This document shows, in pieces, positions 35,954 to 45,254 of a DNA stretch of 64,000 nt. Position numbers and translations under genes: made by a program. The notes below the pieces were generated by a model that did not search any database, was not told where the DNA came from, and worked only from the letters and a program-made list of their open reading frames with translations. Origin of the DNA: Helicobacter mustelae (GTDB lineage Bacteria; Campylobacterota; Campylobacteria; Campylobacterales; Helicobacteraceae); contig NZ_LS483446.1 of NCBI RefSeq assembly GCF_900476215.1, positions 1,488,001-1,552,000 of the forward strand, written 5' to 3'. How positions within the stretch are numbered: position 1 is the stretch's first letter; each line of letters opens with the position of its first letter.

Positions 35954-38284
35954 TTACTCCTTTAATAAATCTTTGCTTTGAGCGCATAATGTCTTCCACG
36001 AGCTCTGCTCAGCAATATCTGTGCATTGCTTAAGCGTGGCGCTGGCTTGTTTTTTCTTTCCTTGCTTGATCTCTAGATCTGCTTTGATATAGAGCGCTCT
36101 TTGTTTGTTTGGGTCTGATAATTTCTGCGCGATCAATTTGGTGGCCACTTCATAGGCCCTGGCATTGTCTCCACCTTGCTTGAGGGCATCAATGAGCATA
36201 AAATCCACAAAGGGTGAGTAATCGCTAGAATGCAGGGATTTTTGCAAATCATAGAGCTTGGTGGCATAGACAAGCTTGGCGGAATTAATGATGTCTTTTT
36301 GATTTAGCAATGCAAAATAAACAGAGAGCATTCTTGGATCGTTGGGGAAATTTTGCTCAAGACTTCCATAGATATTCGTGGCTTCAGGGAGATTGGAGAG
36401 TGCGAGTGCATCAAAGAGTGTAAATAAAATATCCTCATATTGCTTTGCATTCTCTGCCCTGGCAATTGCTAGCACATCCCTGCTTGCCAGAATACTATCT
36501 TGATATTTTCCGAGTTTGTAGAGATTTTTGGCATAGCGATAGAGCCAGGGGAGATAGTCCTTGCTGTTTTTGTCTTGGATTTGGGATTTGGCTAGCAAAT
36601 TTGCTTTAGCGTTGAGATTGAGCTCATACAAACAATCAAAAGTCTTAAGCTTGTCTTTTATCTCAGAAAAATCAGAAATTTCTCCCAAATATTGCGCTGC
36701 AATGGCGCAGCGATTTTCCTGCATGTCTTGGTTGATAAGCGCGCTCAAAGCGGAATTATAGGGCCCTTTGTCTTGCTTTAAGAGATCCTTCATTGCAAGC
36801 ACAGCTAGATAGTCTTTTTCTTTTAGTAGGAGCTCTGCTTTGAGATGTGCGGCTTTTTTTGCCTCTGGGGTGGAGGGATATTTTTGTAAAATCACATCAT
36901 AGCGATCGAGTTTTTCTTTAGCACTTCCACTAAGCTCAAAGAGCAAATTATCATCCCTGCGCTGCACTTCCTTTGCACCAACCAATCCATCATATTCCTT
37001 GAGATAGGCCAGATTTGCGACATGAGCGCGATCAAACTGCCCTGCCCCCTCATACAACTCACCTAGCAAAAACAACACTTTTTCATAATTGGCCTCTTGC
37101 TTATTGATGTGGTCCACAAAATATTGCGCGATTTTTGCAGCAATATCATCCATTTTGTGCTCTTTTAATACGCCTAGGAGATTGAGTGTCTGATCTTGAT
37201 GCTCTGTAAAATACTTGGGATTGGCATGAAAACTCTTTTCAAAAAGATCTCTGGCATTTGCTAGGGAATTGCTTTGGATCTCAAATAACGCCCATTCCAT
37301 GGCGATGTCCACAGCATCATTGAGATTTTTTGCCTCCTGATAGGCCTGGGAATAATACAGACGCGCAAGTCCGACATTTGAGCCTCCTGCAAACATGTTG
37401 GCAATCTTTATTTTAGAAAGCGCGGCAAATCGATTGCCTGGATATTCATCAATAATGCGGCGATAATAATAATTGGATTCACTAGGAAAGCGCAGGCGCG
37501 CATAGCTATTAGCTACCAGATACAGCATCTCAGGCACACTGGTGTCTGAGGAATAATTCTTTAGCCAAGCATTGGCATAATCAATGGCGCTATCATAGCG
37601 CTTGAGGTGATAGAGCGCCTTGATTTGAAAAAACAAAAAATCCTTTGCAAAAAGTGTTTTTGGATATTTTTTGAATGCATTGGCGATGTTATTTAATGCA
37701 GCGCGATAACTTTGAGAATCAACCAAATCCTTGACCTTGAGATATTCCGCATAATCTGCGCCAAGGTTGGTGTTCATAGGATTCTTGTCCACGCCAATTT
37801 CACCAACAAAGGGGTATTTTTGGCGAGAAAGGGAGATCGGGAAATTGATGCCTAGAGGTTTTTTCTCACTCAAAAACGGCAGCTTTTTTTCATATCCCAC
37901 AATCTGCCAGGTACGCGAGAATTTATCGCGCCTTTGGACAAAAAAGCCGCTATCTTGGATGTCATCAGGGATGAAAAGCAGCCTTTGGTGCTTCTTGCTT
38001 TTGATGATAAGATGGAATTTTTGATCTACCATCTCATAGGAAACCTCAAAAAAATTCGTATCAAAGGGTAGGAATCCAGCCTCTGGTGTTTCTTTGATGA
38101 TGCACTCAATGATATCAGAAGAATAATCCTCTCGCGATAGGGTCTGGCAGGCAAAGGGCTTGGCATGAGTGAGAGTGATGATGGAAAAGGGGGAATTTTG
38201 CTCCCTGCCATAAGTGATGTCCACTTTCAGCGCATGCGCCCACACCATCAAAAAGAAAAAGCAAGCAATCTTCCTCATTCCCAA
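35954..38284 (-). CDS. pflA: PflA, flagellar motor scaffold protein
   Basis: 776 residues with a signal peptide (MGMRKIACFFFLMVWAHA), an N-terminal beta-rich region, and from about residue 180 many helical TPR-like repeats (for example YRRIIDEYPGNRFAALSKIKIANMF). Campylobacter and Helicobacter PflA forms spoke-like structures with PflB in the periplasm around the flagellar motor and is needed for rotation. Length, repeats and linkage to algC fit PflA. No other flagellar gene is nearby. Confidence 0.82.
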   Translation of the reverse strand: MGMRKIACFFFLMVWAHALKVDITYGREQNSPFSIITLTHAKPFACQTLSREDYSSDIIECIIKETPEAGFLPFDTNFFEVSYEMVDQKFHLIIKSKKHQRLLFIPDDIQDSGFFVQRRDKFSRTWQIVGYEKKLPFLSEKKPLGINFPISLSRQKYPFVGEIGVDKNPMNTNLGADYAEYLKVKDLVDSQSYRAALNNIANAFKKYPKTLFAKDFLFFQIKALYHLKRYDSAIDYANAWLKNYSSDTSVPEMLYLVANSYARLRFPSESNYYYRRIIDEYPGNRFAALSKIKIANMFAGGSNVGLARLYYSQAYQEAKNLNDAVDIAMEWALFEIQSNSLANARDLFEKSFHANPKYFTEHQDQTLNLLGVLKEHKMDDIAAKIAQYFVDHINKQEANYEKVLFLLGELYEGAGQFDRAHVANLAYLKEYDGLVGAKEVQRRDDNLLFELSGSAKEKLDRYDVILQKYPSTPEAKKAAHLKAELLLKEKDYLAVLAMKDLLKQDKGPYNSALSALINQDMQENRCAIAAQYLGEISDFSEIKDKLKTFDCLYELNLNAKANLLAKSQIQDKNSKDYLPWLYRYAKNLYKLGKYQDSILASRDVLAIARAENAKQYEDILFTLFDALALSNLPEATNIYGSLEQNFPNDPRMLSVYFALLNQKDIINSAKLVYATKLYDLQKSLHSSDYSPFVDFMLIDALKQGGDNARAYEVATKLIAQKLSDPNKQRALYIKADLEIKQGKKKQASATLKQCTDIAEQSSWKTLCAQSKDLLKE

Positions 38285-38546
38285 AACCCCATTTGAATTT
38301 CGCTAGAATACCATAAAAACGCAAAAACATCCACGCCAATGGCTGCTCCCAGCCCCTGTGCATGCCCTGCTTTTGACGGGATTTTGAGTGGAGGGGAGCT
38401 GATGTTTAGGATGCGAGGATTTTGCTGCTTAATGAGTTTTAGCTAGCTCGCGCAAGTTCCCTGCCTTTTGCTACCCTCTGCTTTTTGCCACTCAATTTTT
38501 CCCACCCCCTCCCTAGATTTCTCACTCTAGGTTTTTAGCATAAGCT

Positions 38547-40652
38547 TTAATAGCGATAGATCACCTTCCCACCAAAGTTGATAGGATTGCCAATAGAATA
38601 GGCATTGCCTTTTGCATTATGGATTGCATGAGTGATATAACGCGCATTGGTGAGATTTTGTCCAAAGATCATGAAAGTATAGCGCTTCCTAAAATTGTAA
38701 ATCAAAGAGAGCTCTAGCAGCACAAAGGGTTTTTGATACAGTGCACTAGAGCGCGTAAAGTCTTTGATATAGTAGCCTGTAGAAAAATGCAATAGGGAAG
38801 TGAGCTTGAGATTGTGATTTGGGATTTTGAAAAAGTAGATATCTGTCCCGGTGTTTAGAGAAAACAGGGGCGAGAATTTGGGGCGCAGCCCTGAGATATT
38901 ATAATGCCCTGTGACCCCCAGTATCGTGATGGTGCCGATGTTTTTTCCTCCTTTGGCAAATCGTGATTCTCCCAGATTGAAGCTCGCAAACAAATCAAAA
39001 TAATCCCCCTGGTATTTGAGTGTAAAATCCACGCCATAGGCATAGGCATTACCGATGTTTTTGATACTTTTGTAATACCCATTGCCAGCATATGCCTGTG
39101 TGTCTGTCCGAAAAATGCCATAGAATGCGGTTTTTACCTGCAGCCTATTGCTAAGTGCATGAGTCTTATTCCCTAGCTCTGCGCTATAAATATTTTCTGA
39201 ACCATAGGGGATGGTGTCAGTATCTGCAAAAGGAAACTTTGCAAAACCCCCCGGCTTTGTGGAGGTGGAGAGCTGGAGATAAAAGCTGCTTTGTTTTGAA
39301 AAATGCCAAAACAAAGAAAGCCTAGGATTTACTGTGTTGAAAGTCTTGGCATTTGTATAGGGGGCGATGTCAGTGACTGGAGGATTTTTTGAGACGATTC
39401 TATTATGAAAAAGCTGGTAGCGCACCCCTGCGTGCAGTGAAAAAGCACCAAAGGGGAAGGATGCATTGCCAAAAATCGCAAAAGTATTAAGCCGCTCTGC
39501 TGCATCCCAATTCCCGCTATAACCAATTGGTTCTGTAGGGACATTCACCATGCCATTGTCTGTGAGGAGATTTTTGTAATAAATCCCAAACAAAGTCTCC
39601 TGCCCACCTTTGTAGGTGGTGTGTAGCCTCGCCTCGCCGATGAATTGGGCATTGTTGTAGTAATAGCCATCTTTTTTTTCATTTTGCACATAAATTCCAG
39701 GATATTCATTTGCAAGGGTGTCCACCTTTTGATAGGCCCCCACAACACTAAGCGTAGAGCTTTTGGTGAAGTATTCCATCTTGAGACTCGCATTCTGGGC
39801 ATCTAGATTCATGAAGGGAGTTTTATTCAAAATCCTATCCTGCACGCCATCAGAAAATTCCTGCCAAGTAATGCCTTGATTATTGGGAAGTGTTAGACTC
39901 TTGATTTGAGACTGAGTGAAAAAAAAATCCTTGCGCGTAAAGGTGTGATAATAACTATAATTTGCATTCAATAGCAGGCTTTCTATAGGCTGATAATAGA
40001 GGCTTGTGCCTGCAATGAGGGATTGCCCTGGGTTTAGCATTTTTTTGGTCACGGGGTCTTTGATAAAGCCATTGTCATAGATGTAGCGAAAATTTCCCTT
40101 GCCCCAAAGCTTGTCCTTAATAAGCTCTCTGCCCATTTGTAGATTAATGCCCTGCTGCAGACGCGAGCCCTGCAAAGATGCAAGGGCATAGGGTTTTTTC
40201 ATAGGGTTTTTGGAAGTGATAGAAATGATGCCAAGTGGTGCATTTTCTCCATAAAGTAGCCCCTCGCTTCCATTAATAAGCTCGATATTCTCTACATCCC
40301 CCAGGGTTTGGATAAGAAAGCTTGGGCTCTGAGGAATGCCATCTACATAGAGCCCGAGAATGGAGGAATAATAATCCGGACTAGAAACCCCACGATAAGA
40401 AATCATAGGGAAGGTATCTGCGCCTCGGGAATAGATGTGGAGATTGGGGAAAATTCGCCCCAATTGCTCCGTGGTTTTGATGGTGTATTTTATGAGTTCT
40501 TTTCCGGTGACTTTTGAGCTAGAGCGCTCTTTTTCTACTTTACTTTCATTTCCTGCTTCTGAGGTGGTCTGTATGCGCTCTAGGCTCGCCTCCTGCGAAA
40601 AAAGTGGAGTAAGAAACAATGGCGGTAAAAATATTTTTGTGAGATTTTTCAT
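38547..40652 (-). CDS. TonB-dependent outer-membrane receptor under TPP riboswitch control
   Basis: 701 residues from ATG 40652 (AAGGAAC upstream): signal peptide MKNLTKIFLPPLFLTPLFSQ, plug domain with SRGADTFPMISYRGVSSPDYYS and LGLYVDGIPQSPSF, and ENIELINGSEGLLYGENAPLGIISI ahead of a 22-strand barrel ending in IYRY. The plug pattern is that of siderophore-type receptors, but a TPP riboswitch lies directly upstream, so the likely substrate is thiamine or a thiamine precursor or derivative. No siderophore or Fur site is seen here. The receptor is probably repressed when thiamine pyrophosphate is plentiful. Confidence 0.85.
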   Translation of the reverse strand: MKNLTKIFLPPLFLTPLFSQEASLERIQTTSEAGNESKVEKERSSSKVTGKELIKYTIKTTEQLGRIFPNLHIYSRGADTFPMISYRGVSSPDYYSSILGLYVDGIPQSPSFLIQTLGDVENIELINGSEGLLYGENAPLGIISITSKNPMKKPYALASLQGSRLQQGINLQMGRELIKDKLWGKGNFRYIYDNGFIKDPVTKKMLNPGQSLIAGTSLYYQPIESLLLNANYSYYHTFTRKDFFFTQSQIKSLTLPNNQGITWQEFSDGVQDRILNKTPFMNLDAQNASLKMEYFTKSSTLSVVGAYQKVDTLANEYPGIYVQNEKKDGYYYNNAQFIGEARLHTTYKGGQETLFGIYYKNLLTDNGMVNVPTEPIGYSGNWDAAERLNTFAIFGNASFPFGAFSLHAGVRYQLFHNRIVSKNPPVTDIAPYTNAKTFNTVNPRLSLFWHFSKQSSFYLQLSTSTKPGGFAKFPFADTDTIPYGSENIYSAELGNKTHALSNRLQVKTAFYGIFRTDTQAYAGNGYYKSIKNIGNAYAYGVDFTLKYQGDYFDLFASFNLGESRFAKGGKNIGTITILGVTGHYNISGLRPKFSPLFSLNTGTDIYFFKIPNHNLKLTSLLHFSTGYYIKDFTRSSALYQKPFVLLELSLIYNFRKRYTFMIFGQNLTNARYITHAIHNAKGNAYSIGNPINFGGKVIYRY

Positions 40653-40653
40653 G

Positions 40654-40686
40654 ATTTGTTCCTTATGATGAAAATAATGAACAAAT
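40654..40686 (-). promoter_or_regulatory. Possible expression platform hairpin of the riboswitch
   Basis: ATTTGTTC (minus strand, 40686-40679) and GAACAAAT (40661-40654) pair perfectly over 8 bp. The stem ends one base before the start codon and traps part of the AAGGAAC ribosome site, which fits translational control. Confidence 0.45.
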
Positions 40687-40709
40687 GAAGGGGGTGTTTG
40701 AGTGGGTTT

Positions 40710-40796
40710 AAGTATTCCCGACGCTGGCATTATCCAGATCCGGTGCGGTCTAAGCTATGAGCTTACTCTCAACCTATTCATAGGCTCCCGTCACTT
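40710..40796 (-). promoter_or_regulatory. TPP (THI-box) riboswitch
   Basis: The minus strand contains the class-defining words GTTGAGA and GATCTGGATAATGCCAGCG followed by TCGGGAA. Helices can be drawn: P1 AAGTG/TACTT at the ends, P3 CCTAT/ATAGG, an extra TAAGCT/AGCTTA arm, and CTGG/CCAG around ATAATG. It is followed 57 bases later by the TonB receptor start. Confidence 0.92.
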
Positions 40797-40806
40797 GTAG
40801 GCACTC

Positions 40807-40812
40807 ATTATA
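40807..40812 (-). promoter_or_regulatory. -10 box for the riboswitch/TonB receptor transcript
   Basis: TTGTTATAAT, an extended -10 on the minus strand; the predicted start lies a few bases before the P1 helix of the riboswitch. Confidence 0.65.
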
Positions 40813-41022
40813 ACAAAAATCCCCCTGCGCGCTCAAAAAATTTCAAAATTCTAGCTGCTATGGGAAATCTCACACACCTGCGTGGAAACTCGCAAAATTT
40901 ATGCGCTTTATCAAAATTGGATGCTTGCAAGGAAGATTGCTTGCTTGTGGAGGGGGAACTCAAGAGAAAATAAAAAACACCATGCAAAGATGCAAAAAAT
41001 TCACACAAAAAGCCCTCTTGTG

Positions 41023-42231
41023 CTAGCTCCTATAATCTGCATTAATCTTGACATACTCATAACCCAAATCACAGCCATAAGCAAGATAACTCCCCTCTCC
41101 CATGCCCAGATCACATTCAATCAAAAAGCTCTCCTGCTGCATTTTTTTGCCAGCCCTTGCCTCGGTTTCTTTGTCAAAATAAATCTCTCCGCAATCATAC
41201 ACCAGCACGCCGCCAATACGGATTTTTAGCAGATTCGCATCGCATTTCACACCACTAGCTCCAATAGTAGAGGCGATACGCCCCCAATTAGGATCCCCAC
41301 CAAAGATCGCAGTTTTTACAAGCAAGGAATTACTCAGAGCCTTGGCAGCGCGCTCTGCTTCTGCATCACTCCATGCAGAATTTATCTTGAATCCCACAAG
41401 CTTAGTAGAGCCCTCGCCATCGCGCACAATGTCCTTGGCTAGCTTTTCTAGCGCCATGACCAAAACTTCTTCAAAAATCTCCTCTTGCACCTCCACATCC
41501 TCACTGCAAAAGAGCATCACGCTATCATTGGTGCTCATATCTCCATCCACGCTGATTGTATTGAAGGTTTTTTTCACGGCCCTCTCTAACAGACTTTGAG
41601 CATTGTTTAGCCTTGCATCTGTGGTGATGTAGCAAAGCATTGTGGCCATGGAGGGCTGAATCATCCCCGCACCCTTTGCCATTGCTCCAATGCGAAATTT
41701 CTTACCCAAAGAATCGATTACTTCAAAAGCGATTTCTTTTGCATAGCGATCGGTGGTCATAATCGCGGTTGCCGCACGCTCATGTCCAGATTCATCGCGC
41801 TTCTCCAAATAGATTTGGTCAAAACTAGAGAGAATTTTTTCTTTTGGCAGGTGATAGCCAATCACGCCCGTGGAAGACATGATGGGATTTTGGATCTGGG
41901 GGAATTTTTTTTGCAATGCAGAGAGAATCTCATACACATCCTCTAGCCCTCTTTTCCCCGTCATCGCATTGGCATTTTTGGTATTGATAAGGACAAAATT
42001 ACTCTTTTTGCCCGACACATTTTCCAAAAAATGCAAAATAGGCGCGGCTTTGAAGGCATTTTGAGTAAAAAGCGCGTACACACAGCAGGGAATTTGCATG
42101 TAGATATAGCCAACATCTAGGGCTGCCCTGCCCTCTTTATCCAGCTTCCCAAGCCCTGCGCAATACCCATCTGCAAGGAATCCTCTTGGCGCGCACACCC
42201 CCCCTTTGATGGGGAAAATCTTGTATTCCAT
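41023..42231 (-). CDS. argJ: Bifunctional glutamate N-acetyltransferase / ornithine acetyltransferase
   Basis: 402 residues. The self-cleavage site is [14 protein letters not shown] with Thr197 as the nucleophile that becomes the N-terminus of the beta chain; SGVKCD and GGDPNWGRI are other family motifs. It recycles the acetyl group between acetyl-ornithine and glutamate in arginine synthesis. Start ATG 42231 follows AGGAAAGG; a longer frame adds a lysine-rich leader with no support. A G7 run lies near codon 10. A TAGAAT -10 is about 25 bases upstream. Confidence 0.93.
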   Translation of the reverse strand: MEYKIFPIKGGVCAPRGFLADGYCAGLGKLDKEGRAALDVGYIYMQIPCCVYALFTQNAFKAAPILHFLENVSGKKSNFVLINTKNANAMTGKRGLEDVYEILSALQKKFPQIQNPIMSSTGVIGYHLPKEKILSSFDQIYLEKRDESGHERAATAIMTTDRYAKEIAFEVIDSLGKKFRIGAMAKGAGMIQPSMATMLCYITTDARLNNAQSLLERAVKKTFNTISVDGDMSTNDSVMLFCSEDVEVQEEIFEEVLVMALEKLAKDIVRDGEGSTKLVGFKINSAWSDAEAERAAKALSNSLLVKTAIFGGDPNWGRIASTIGASGVKCDANLLKIRIGGVLVYDCGEIYFDKETEARAGKKMQQESFLIECDLGMGEGSYLAYGCDLGYEYVKINADYRS

Positions 42232-42497
42232 TCCTTTCCTTTGTGATTTTGTCGATTCTATCACATATCCTTTTGCTTTTTGAGATTTTTTCAATACAAT
42301 TAGGCTTTATCTGATGCGATAGCTATGCCCACGCTGCGCGAGAAATCCTGCGCACACCTTGGAATGAAAGATGCTTGCATTCCCAGAAATTTCAAAAATC
42401 CCAGCCAGGGATTGTGGGCAGGTTGAGCATGCACTAATTTTGAATCAACACAGGCTGCCACAGAGGCCTTGGCTTGAGAGTGAACAAGGGGGTGAAT

Positions 42498-44906
42498 TTG
42501 AAAAGAATCTTGGTGTTTTTAGCGTTCTTGGCCCAAGCGCTTGCAGATGCCTATGGGGAAGGCTATAGCGATGGATTTAGCGATGGCTACAATACCCTGC
42601 TCTACAAAGAAGAAACACCCTTACTCAAAAAAAGAGGTCAACCCCCTGCCTATCAAGAGGGGTATGAACAAGGCTATAAAGAAGGGTTCAACCAGCCAAA
42701 TCCCAATGCAGATACCTCCTTTGTCCTAGATCCCAAAGAAGAAGCAAGAGCAAAAGCAGAGCGTGAGAAAAAAGAGCAGGAAAAAAGAGCGAGGGCAGAG
42801 CGAAACAGAAAAGAAGCACAAAAGGCAGAGCGTGAGCGAAGACGCCAAGAAGAAATACTAGAACGTGAGCGCAAGAAGCAAGAGGAAAAGGAGCGCTTAG
42901 AGGCCCAGAGGCTGGAGGCGCTGCACAGAAAGGAAGAAGAAAAGGAGCGCTTAGAGCGAGAAAAGAGAGAACGCCAACGAAAAAAAGAGATCGAGCAGGC
43001 AAGGAAGCAAAGGGATGCGATCGCGCGCAGACAGCAAGAAGAAGAGGCTGAGAGAGCACATCTTGAGGAGCTAAACAGGATTAAGAAGCAGACAGAGGAA
43101 AATGCCAAAAGAGCCAGGGATACTGCTGCGCTCAATGCAAAGAGCGCAAATGCCCTCAATGCAGGCCGTCCAAGTGGAGTGCAGCAAGATAGAATCAAGG
43201 GCGTGAATGTGAATTTTTCTAATGGCACTGGGGTGAGAAATGGCAACCCACAAAATGCCAATGGCTTTGGTAACACCAGATCACCCAATCCCCCTGGGAC
43301 AAATGGTAATCTCTATGCCAGTGCTTCTTTGAGTGGAAACGCAGCCAGGAATCCATCAAACAGTCTTGGTCAAAACCCCACGCTTTCTGCCAACAAAATC
43401 CCATTAAATCCATTAAACACCAACAAAAGAGGCACCTCTTTCCAACAAGCACAAAGAGGCATAGGCCCCTCCTACCTGCGGGGCGGGCTGGATGGAGATT
43501 TTGGATTGATTATAAACTCTGATGCCATCAGTTATCAGGAGGGCTATCGCGATGGATTTGAGGATGGTAGCAAAACCACCTACCAAAATGCCTATCGCCA
43601 GGGCTATCAAGAGGGCTATCAGGATGCGGGGCAGAAGATCTTCAAAGAAGCCTATTATCTTGGCTATCAGAAGGCATTGCAGGAATTTGCTAGAAAAAAC
43701 AAAGCCTTTATCGCACAAAGAAGAAATTACGCCAATCAAAATCCCCAAAATTATCCTCAAGATTACCCGCAAAACCAGAACTACCCACAGAATTATCCAC
43801 AAGGCCAAAATTCAAATTATGGCAATCAAAACTACACGCGGAATTCTCAAAATTATCCCCAAAATTCTCCAAACTACCCACAGAATTATCCACAAGGCCA
43901 AAACCCAAATTATGGACAAAGCCCAAATTATGACAATCAAAACTATCCACAGAATCCCCAAAACTACACCAATCGCAGAGAAGAGAGGATTAATCATGAT
44001 CAAGCCCTAGATGAAGAGAAAAGATATCAAGCACAAATGGAAAAAAGGGCATATGACTCTGGGGATGAGGGGGCAAAGCAAGCCCTAGATGAAGAGAAAA
44101 GATATCAAGCACAAGCAGAGAAAGAGCGCAAAGAAGCAGAAATGAGCGAGAAAGAGCGCAAGAAGCAAGAGGAAAAGGAGCGCAAGCAAGCAGAGAAGGC
44201 CGCAAAAGAGGCAAAGAAGCTAGCCCAAAAAGCAGAGAAAGAGCGCAAGAAGCAAGAGGAAAAGGAGCGCAAGCAAGCAGAGAAGGCCGCAAAAGAGGCA
44301 AAGAAGCTAGCCCAAAAAGCAGAGAAAGAGCGCAAGAAGCAAACACAGAGATCCAATCAGGATTCCAAAGAAAGCACCTTTGGCAAGCAGGGTATTCTCT
44401 TTAGTGTGGGTGGTGGTGGCGCACTCATCTCCATGCCAAAAACGCAGCCAAACCTGCGCTACTCCTTCAATGTCAATCTCGCCATAGGTGGCTATTATCG
44501 CTTCCATAAATATTTTGGGTTGCAGTATTATTATGCATTTGATGGAGGTTTTTTCCAATCTCGCGCCACTCCAAAGATTCAGAATCTCTATGCGGCCAAT
44601 ACCCTCAATCTAGATGCGATTTTTCCCGTGTATGATGCGCCCCTTTTGCAGATGGAATTCATCGCTGGAATGGGTGTGGGTGTCAATACTGGCGCGATTT
44701 TCCTCAATGGCAATCAGATTAAGCAGTTTTATCAGCTTGATGTGCGCGCAAATCTCGCATTCCGCATGATGTTCTACCATCGCTTTGGCTTTGAGATCAT
44801 CTCCCATGCCCCACTCCTGCCCATCAAAAACACCTACCATGGCATACCCACCAACTTCACCCCCTATGATGTGGGCATCAACTTCGTCTATATGCACAAT
44901 TTCTAA
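42498..44906 (+). CDS. Modular repeat-rich outer-membrane protein with Helicobacter-type C-terminal domain
   Basis: About 802 residues from a TTG with AAGGGGG upstream, giving the signal peptide MKRILVFLAFLAQALADA. Then: a Gly/Tyr block (YGEGYSDGFSDGY, YQEGYEQGYKEGF); a Lys/Glu/Arg coiled coil (about 80-215); an Asn/Gly-rich linker; a second Gly/Tyr block (about 345-400); Asn-Tyr-Pro-Gln repeats (about 413-494); a second Lys/Glu coil with two exact 29-residue units; and a beta-rich domain (629-802) ending VGINFVYMHNF, like Helicobacter outer-membrane proteins. The likely location is the outer membrane with a long stalk. I do not recognise a named homologue. TTG 42474 and GTG 42480 or 42492 are alternative starts. 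No function can be assigned. Confidence 0.8.
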   Translation: MKRILVFLAFLAQALADAYGEGYSDGFSDGYNTLLYKEETPLLKKRGQPPAYQEGYEQGYKEGFNQPNPNADTSFVLDPKEEARAKAEREKKEQEKRARAERNRKEAQKAERERRRQEEILERERKKQEEKERLEAQRLEALHRKEEEKERLEREKRERQRKKEIEQARKQRDAIARRQQEEEAERAHLEELNRIKKQTEENAKRARDTAALNAKSANALNAGRPSGVQQDRIKGVNVNFSNGTGVRNGNPQNANGFGNTRSPNPPGTNGNLYASASLSGNAARNPSNSLGQNPTLSANKIPLNPLNTNKRGTSFQQAQRGIGPSYLRGGLDGDFGLIINSDAISYQEGYRDGFEDGSKTTYQNAYRQGYQEGYQDAGQKIFKEAYYLGYQKALQEFARKNKAFIAQRRNYANQNPQNYPQDYPQNQNYPQNYPQGQNSNYGNQNYTRNSQNYPQNSPNYPQNYPQGQNPNYGQSPNYDNQNYPQNPQNYTNRREERINHDQALDEEKRYQAQMEKRAYDSGDEGAKQALDEEKRYQAQAEKERKEAEMSEKERKKQEEKERKQAEKAAKEAKKLAQKAEKERKKQEEKERKQAEKAAKEAKKLAQKAEKERKKQTQRSNQDSKESTFGKQGILFSVGGGGALISMPKTQPNLRYSFNVNLAIGGYYRFHKYFGLQYYYAFDGGFFQSRATPKIQNLYAANTLNLDAIFPVYDAPLLQMEFIAGMGVGVNTGAIFLNGNQIKQFYQLDVRANLAFRMMFYHRFGFEIISHAPLLPIKNTYHGIPTNFTPYDVGINFVYMHNF
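44001..44114 (+). repeat. 36-bp direct repeat pair in the modular outer-membrane protein
   Basis: 44001-44036 and 44079-44114 are identical and encode QALDEEKRYQAQ; spacing is 78 bp, in frame. Confidence 0.9.
44148..44342 (+). repeat. Two perfect 87-bp tandem units plus a partial third
   Basis: Units start at 44148 and 44235, with a 21-bp partial third at 44322. Each encodes 29 residues (EKERKKQEEKERKQAEKAAK then EAKKLAQKA). Perfect identity and in-frame length suggest recent duplication and variable copy number. Confidence 0.95.
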
Positions 44907-44930
44907 AAGAAGCGGGGTAAAGTTCCTGCA

Positions 44931-44949
44931 ACCACCTTAGGTGGTTTTT
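44931..44949 (+). terminator. Rho-independent terminator of the modular outer-membrane protein gene
   Basis: ACCACC-TTA-GGTGGT stem-loop followed by TTTT, 24 bases after the stop codon. Confidence 0.8.
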
Positions 44950-45069
44950 GCAAAGAATTGCCAATCGAATTAAAAAGATTCGAATTAAAAAAATTAACTC
45001 TTTTTGAAAAAATAGCGCGCAATGCGCGGGCCGGAGAGAAAGGGATATAGCTCTTCTGCTATTGGGTAG

Positions 45070-45240
45070 AGCCATGTGTTAGCACATGCTATGGGGTGCG
45101 CACAAGCGTAGGGGTAACACATTAGGCGTGTAAACGCGCTAGGATGCGAGCTTGCTCATTCAAGCCCCCCTCTTATAAAAGAAAAAACTCCCCGCAGGGA
45201 AAGGATAGTAAAAGCCTCCCGCGCAGGCAGTGTGGCGTTT
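45070..45240. repeat. Divergent copy of the dispersed hairpin repeat
   Basis: It shares with the 6.4-9.4 kb copies the pattern of a C-run with a preceding CATTCAAG (CTCATTCAAGCCCCCCTCTT), AAAGAAAAAA and CTCCCGCG-type segments, but lacks the full G-run arm. This fills most of the 348-base gap after the terminator; no gene is seen. Confidence 0.4.
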
Positions 45241-45254
45241 TCACTCCCTACTTT

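Noticed and set aside
42198-42204. C7 run (G7 in the coding strand) in argJ as a phase-variable switch
   Set aside because: The frame is intact and the length is below that of known variable tracts.
43735-43980. Tandem repeats as a possible CRISPR array
   Set aside because: They are in frame with the outer-membrane protein and encode degenerate NYPQ repeats; there are no unique spacers.
42674-44356. Long Ser/Ala/Leu-rich minus-strand frames
   Set aside because: They are antisense to the repetitive modular outer-membrane protein gene.
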